Below the pieces are notes generated by a model. It made no database searches and had not been told where the DNA came from. It saw only the letters and a list, made by a program, of their open reading frames with translations. From positions 1 to 7,008 of the forward strand of contig JALOOE010000117.1 in assembly GCA_025454565.1 (NCBI GenBank): a stretch of 7,008 nt of DNA, read 5' to 3'. This document shows positions 5,392-7,008 of the stretch, one piece after another; positions within the stretch are counted from its first letter, which is position 1; each line of letters opens with the position of its first letter. A program made the translations under genes and the position numbers. This DNA is from Anaerolineae bacterium (GTDB lineage: Bacteria; Chloroflexota; Anaerolineae; CG2-30-64-16).

Positions 5392-6348
5392 TTACCGGCC
5401 GCGGGCCACCAGCGCCACCCAATCGCCCTCAATAAGTCGCCGCTCGACCACCAGATCGCGTTCCGCCAACGCGGCCCGCACTTCATGCTCGCGCGCCTCG
5501 ATGATCCCCGCGAAAATCATCCGCCCGCCGGGAGCCAGATAGGTGTGCAGCCCCGCTTCCAGCAGGCCGATGATGATGTGCGGCAGGATGTTGACCAGGA
5601 TCACGTCCCATGTCGGGCGTGAACCGCCGGCCGCCTGCCACAGGTTGCCCTCGCCCGGTCCGGCGCTGACCACGGCACGGATCGCCACCGGCAGATCGTT
5701 CAGGCTGGCGTTCTCCCGCGTCGCCCGCATCGCGATGGGATCGATATCGAACGCATCCACAGCGCGGGCCCCCAGTCGCGCTGCGGCAATGCTCAGGATG
5801 CCGGAGCCGCAGCCGGCATCGAGCACGCGCAAGCCGGGTTGCATCACATCTTCCATCGCCACCAGGCAGAGTTGTGTGCTGGGATGCAGCCCGGTGCCGA
5901 AGGCCATGCCGGGGTCGAGGATGATCCTTAACGTGCCGGTCACCTCCGAGGTGACCGGCACGTTTGGTGTCTCATCCGCCAGCCACGCCGGGATGACCCA
6001 GAAACGCCGGCCAATACGCAAGGGGTGATAGCTGGCCTTCCAGGCGTTGGCCCAATCCTCCTCCGCCAGGCGCCGCACTTGAGGCTCGCTCAGCGGGTGG
6101 ATGCGGCCCAAGTACCAGAGCCCTTCCTCGATCTGCCGCTGGCGCTCGGCTGTGTCCAGCTCGCCGGCAGGCAGATAGGTCTTTACGGTGACGAACGGGT
6201 GATGGTCGTCACCGATCGGGTCGAAGCCGCTGACCTCGGTCACGGCCCCGCCTTGCCCGTCGGGCCGGCTGTTCAGGCGGTTGAACAGCTCGCTGACCGC
6301 CTCAGCCGCCTCGCCGTCAGCCCGTACACTGATCTCGATCCAGTCCAT
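5392..6348 (-). CDS. prmA: Ribosomal protein L11 methyltransferase PrmA, carrying an in-frame palindromic insert
   Basis: This 318-residue SAM-dependent enzyme methylates ribosomal protein L11. Seen: substrate-recognition N-domain beginning MDWIEISV; EEDWANAWKASYHPLRIGRRFWVIPAW (96-122), the usual linker; LDPGMAFGTGLHPSTQLCL (144-162); SAM motif I VLDAGCGSGILSIAAARLGA (175-194) with acidic AFDIDPIA (199-206); and catalytic-region DVILVNILPHIII (248-260). Between AW(122) and LDPG(144) there are 21 residues, against about 12 in the E. coli protein. The excess is NVPVTSEVTGTL (129-140), encoded exactly by the palindrome at 5930-5964. All motifs are intact, so the enzyme is probably functional. 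ATG 6348 is chosen because MDWIEISV matches family starts; the open frame upstream is only repeat sequence. The gene follows dnaJ, as in the heat-shock operons of many bacteria. Confidence 0.95.
   Translation of the reverse strand: MDWIEISVRADGEAAEAVSELFNRLNSRPDGQGGAVTEVSGFDPIGDDHHPFVTVKTYLPAGELDTAERQRQIEEGLWYLGRIHPLSEPQVRRLAEEDWANAWKASYHPLRIGRRFWVIPAWLADETPNVPVTSEVTGTLRIILDPGMAFGTGLHPSTQLCLVAMEDVMQPGLRVLDAGCGSGILSIAAARLGARAVDAFDIDPIAMRATRENASLNDLPVAIRAVVSAGPGEGNLWQAAGGSRPTWDVILVNILPHIIIGLLEAGLHTYLAPGGRMIFAGIIEAREHEVRAALAERDLVVERRLIEGDWVALVARGR
5930..5964. repeat. 35-bp perfect palindrome inserted in frame in prmA
   Basis: Left arm AACGTGCCGGTCACCTC (5930-5946), centre base 5947, right arm GAGGTGACCGGCACGTT (5948-5964): 17 of 17 positions pair. 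On the minus strand it starts at the first base of codon 129 and spans 12 codons of prmA. On the plus strand the same phase also reads NVPVTSEVTGT. The extra 12 codons account for the length difference from the E. coli protein in this loop. Confidence 0.9.
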
Positions 6349-6465
6349 TTGAGGTTCCCGGTTCCAAGTTGAAGGTTGAAGACGAAGAACCTTGAACCTT
6401 CTACCCTTTGAGGTTCCCGGTTCCAAGTTGAAGGTTGAAGGCGGAGAACCTTGAACCTTCTACCT
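6348..6465. repeat. 59-bp tandem duplication between dnaJ and prmA
   Basis: Copy one is 6348-6406 and copy two 6407-6465. They begin TTTGAGGTTCCCGGTTCC and differ only at three positions (two A/G changes in the middle and the last base). Each copy contains AAGGTT facing AACCTT. A perfect 9-bp inverted pair, GGTTGAAGG (6433-6441) and CCTTCAACC (6463-6471), spans the end of copy two. On the minus strand the first copy ends at the A of the prmA ATG, so the repeat supplies the whole prmA leader. The 131-base gap holds nothing else recognisable. Confidence 0.9.
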
Positions 6466-6479
6466 TCAACCCTTCGCAA

Positions 6480-7008
6480 TCACCCAAACGCATTCGCCAC
6501 CGCATCCAGGAACTTCTCGAAGATGTTGCGAGTGTCCTTCTGCATGCACTCCAACCCCATCGTCTCGCCCAATTCCTGCATCAGCTTGCGCTGCTTATCG
6601 TCCAGCTTGTCGGGGACGACGAGCCGGATGGAGACCAATTGATCCCCGCGGCGATTGCTGCGCAGGATCGGGACGCCCTTACCACGCATGCGGAAGATCG
6701 TGCCGTGTTGCGTGCCAGGCGGGATGGTGAGCTTCGTCTTGCCATCGAGCGTCGGCACATCCGCTTCGCAGCCCAACGTGGCCTGGATCATGTTGATCGG
6801 TAGCTCCAGCAGGATATCGTTCTCCTGGCGCTGGAACAGTGGATGCGACTTGACGTGCAAAAAGACGTACAGGCTGCCCGCCGGACCGTTGCGATCGCCA
6901 GGCTCGCCTTCGCCCGCCAGGCGAATCCGCATGCCGTCGTCCACCCCGGCCGGGATCGAGACCGACAGCCGCCGGGTGACGCGCACGCGCTTTTGCCCGC
7001 GACAGTTC
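6480..7008 (-). CDS. dnaJ: Chaperone DnaJ, C-terminal part (5' end outside window)
   Basis: The visible 175 residues run off the right edge. They start within the last zinc-finger repeat (NCRG, the final Cys of a CxxCxG motif) and continue with the two substrate-binding C-terminal domains: RLSVSIPAGVDDGMRIRLAG, then GSLYVFLHVKSHPLFQRQENDILLELPI, NMIQATLGCEADVPTLDG, IPPGTQHGTIFRMRGKGVP and GDQLVSIRLVVPDKL. These are the standard CTD I/II motifs of DnaJ, the Hsp40 co-chaperone that delivers unfolded clients to DnaK and stimulates its ATPase. The J-domain and most of the zinc finger lie outside the window, so a DnaJ rather than CbpA identity rests on the NCRG remnant. It is followed by prmA after a 131-base repeat spacer, the order of the hrcA-grpE-dnaK-dnaJ-prmA-rsmE clusters. 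No intrinsic terminator with a T-tract follows. Confidence 0.93.
   Translation of the reverse strand, partial: NCRGQKRVRVTRRLSVSIPAGVDDGMRIRLAGEGEPGDRNGPAGSLYVFLHVKSHPLFQRQENDILLELPINMIQATLGCEADVPTLDGKTKLTIPPGTQHGTIFRMRGKGVPILRSNRRGDQLVSIRLVVPDKLDDKQRKLMQELGETMGLECMQKDTRNIFEKFLDAVANAFG

Noticed and set aside
5930..5964. The palindrome as a transcription-factor operator or terminator
   Set aside because: It lies deep in coding sequence, starts on a codon boundary, accounts for an insertion in the protein, and has no T-tract; an in-frame insert explains it better.
6349..6426. A longer prmA start at 6426
   Set aside because: The added residues are translated repeat DNA; MDWIEISV at 6348 matches usual PrmA N-termini.

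Overview
This window is high-GC bacterial chromosome with tightly packed genes and repeat-rich spacers. The gene set (a 3-hydroxyacyl-CoA dehydrogenase, an aldo/keto reductase, a dnaJ-prmA-rsmE heat-shock/methyltransferase neighbourhood, a YgbA-type cysteine-rich protein) and the short-word hairpin spacers resemble what I would expect from Chloroflexota. That placement is an impression from gene style, not a demonstrated assignment.

Layout. Bases 1-1137 read rightward: the 3' end of a 3-hydroxybutyryl-CoA dehydrogenase-like gene, then a complete aldo/keto reductase 26 bases later. Bases 1138-1395 are a spacer holding a heptanucleotide tandem array that folds into a long imperfect hairpin, three diverged copies of a small hairpin repeat, and a strong rightward intrinsic terminator. 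Everything to the right is transcribed leftward. In transcription order it is: dnaJ (3' end only), a 131-base spacer with a 59-bp tandem duplication, prmA, a 203-base spacer with more hairpin repeats, then a close-packed five-gene run: ygbA-like, nucleoside phosphorylase family, rsmE, trxB, GNAT acetyltransferase. Gaps in that run are 17, 35, 24 and -1 bases.

How the genes relate. The order dnaJ-prmA-rsmE matches the heat-shock operon tail of many bacteria (dnaJ-yqeT-yqeU in Bacillus subtilis). Here two genes, the ygbA-like gene and the nucleoside phosphorylase, plus a repeat spacer, separate prmA from rsmE. PrmA methylates ribosomal protein L11 and RsmE methylates 16S rRNA U1498, so both act on the ribosome. 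TrxB and the YgbA-type protein would fit redox or nitrosative stress.

Most unusual feature. Inside prmA, bases 5930-5964 form a perfect palindrome with two 17-bp arms around one central base. It begins exactly on a codon boundary, adds 12 codons in frame just before the conserved LDPGMAFGTG motif, and encodes the same peptide (NVPVTSEVTGT) on both strands. It looks like a small palindromic element inserted in frame into a housekeeping gene, comparable in concept to the Rickettsia palindromic elements. The intergenic hairpins of the window are different sequences, so at least four repeat types occur in 7 kb.
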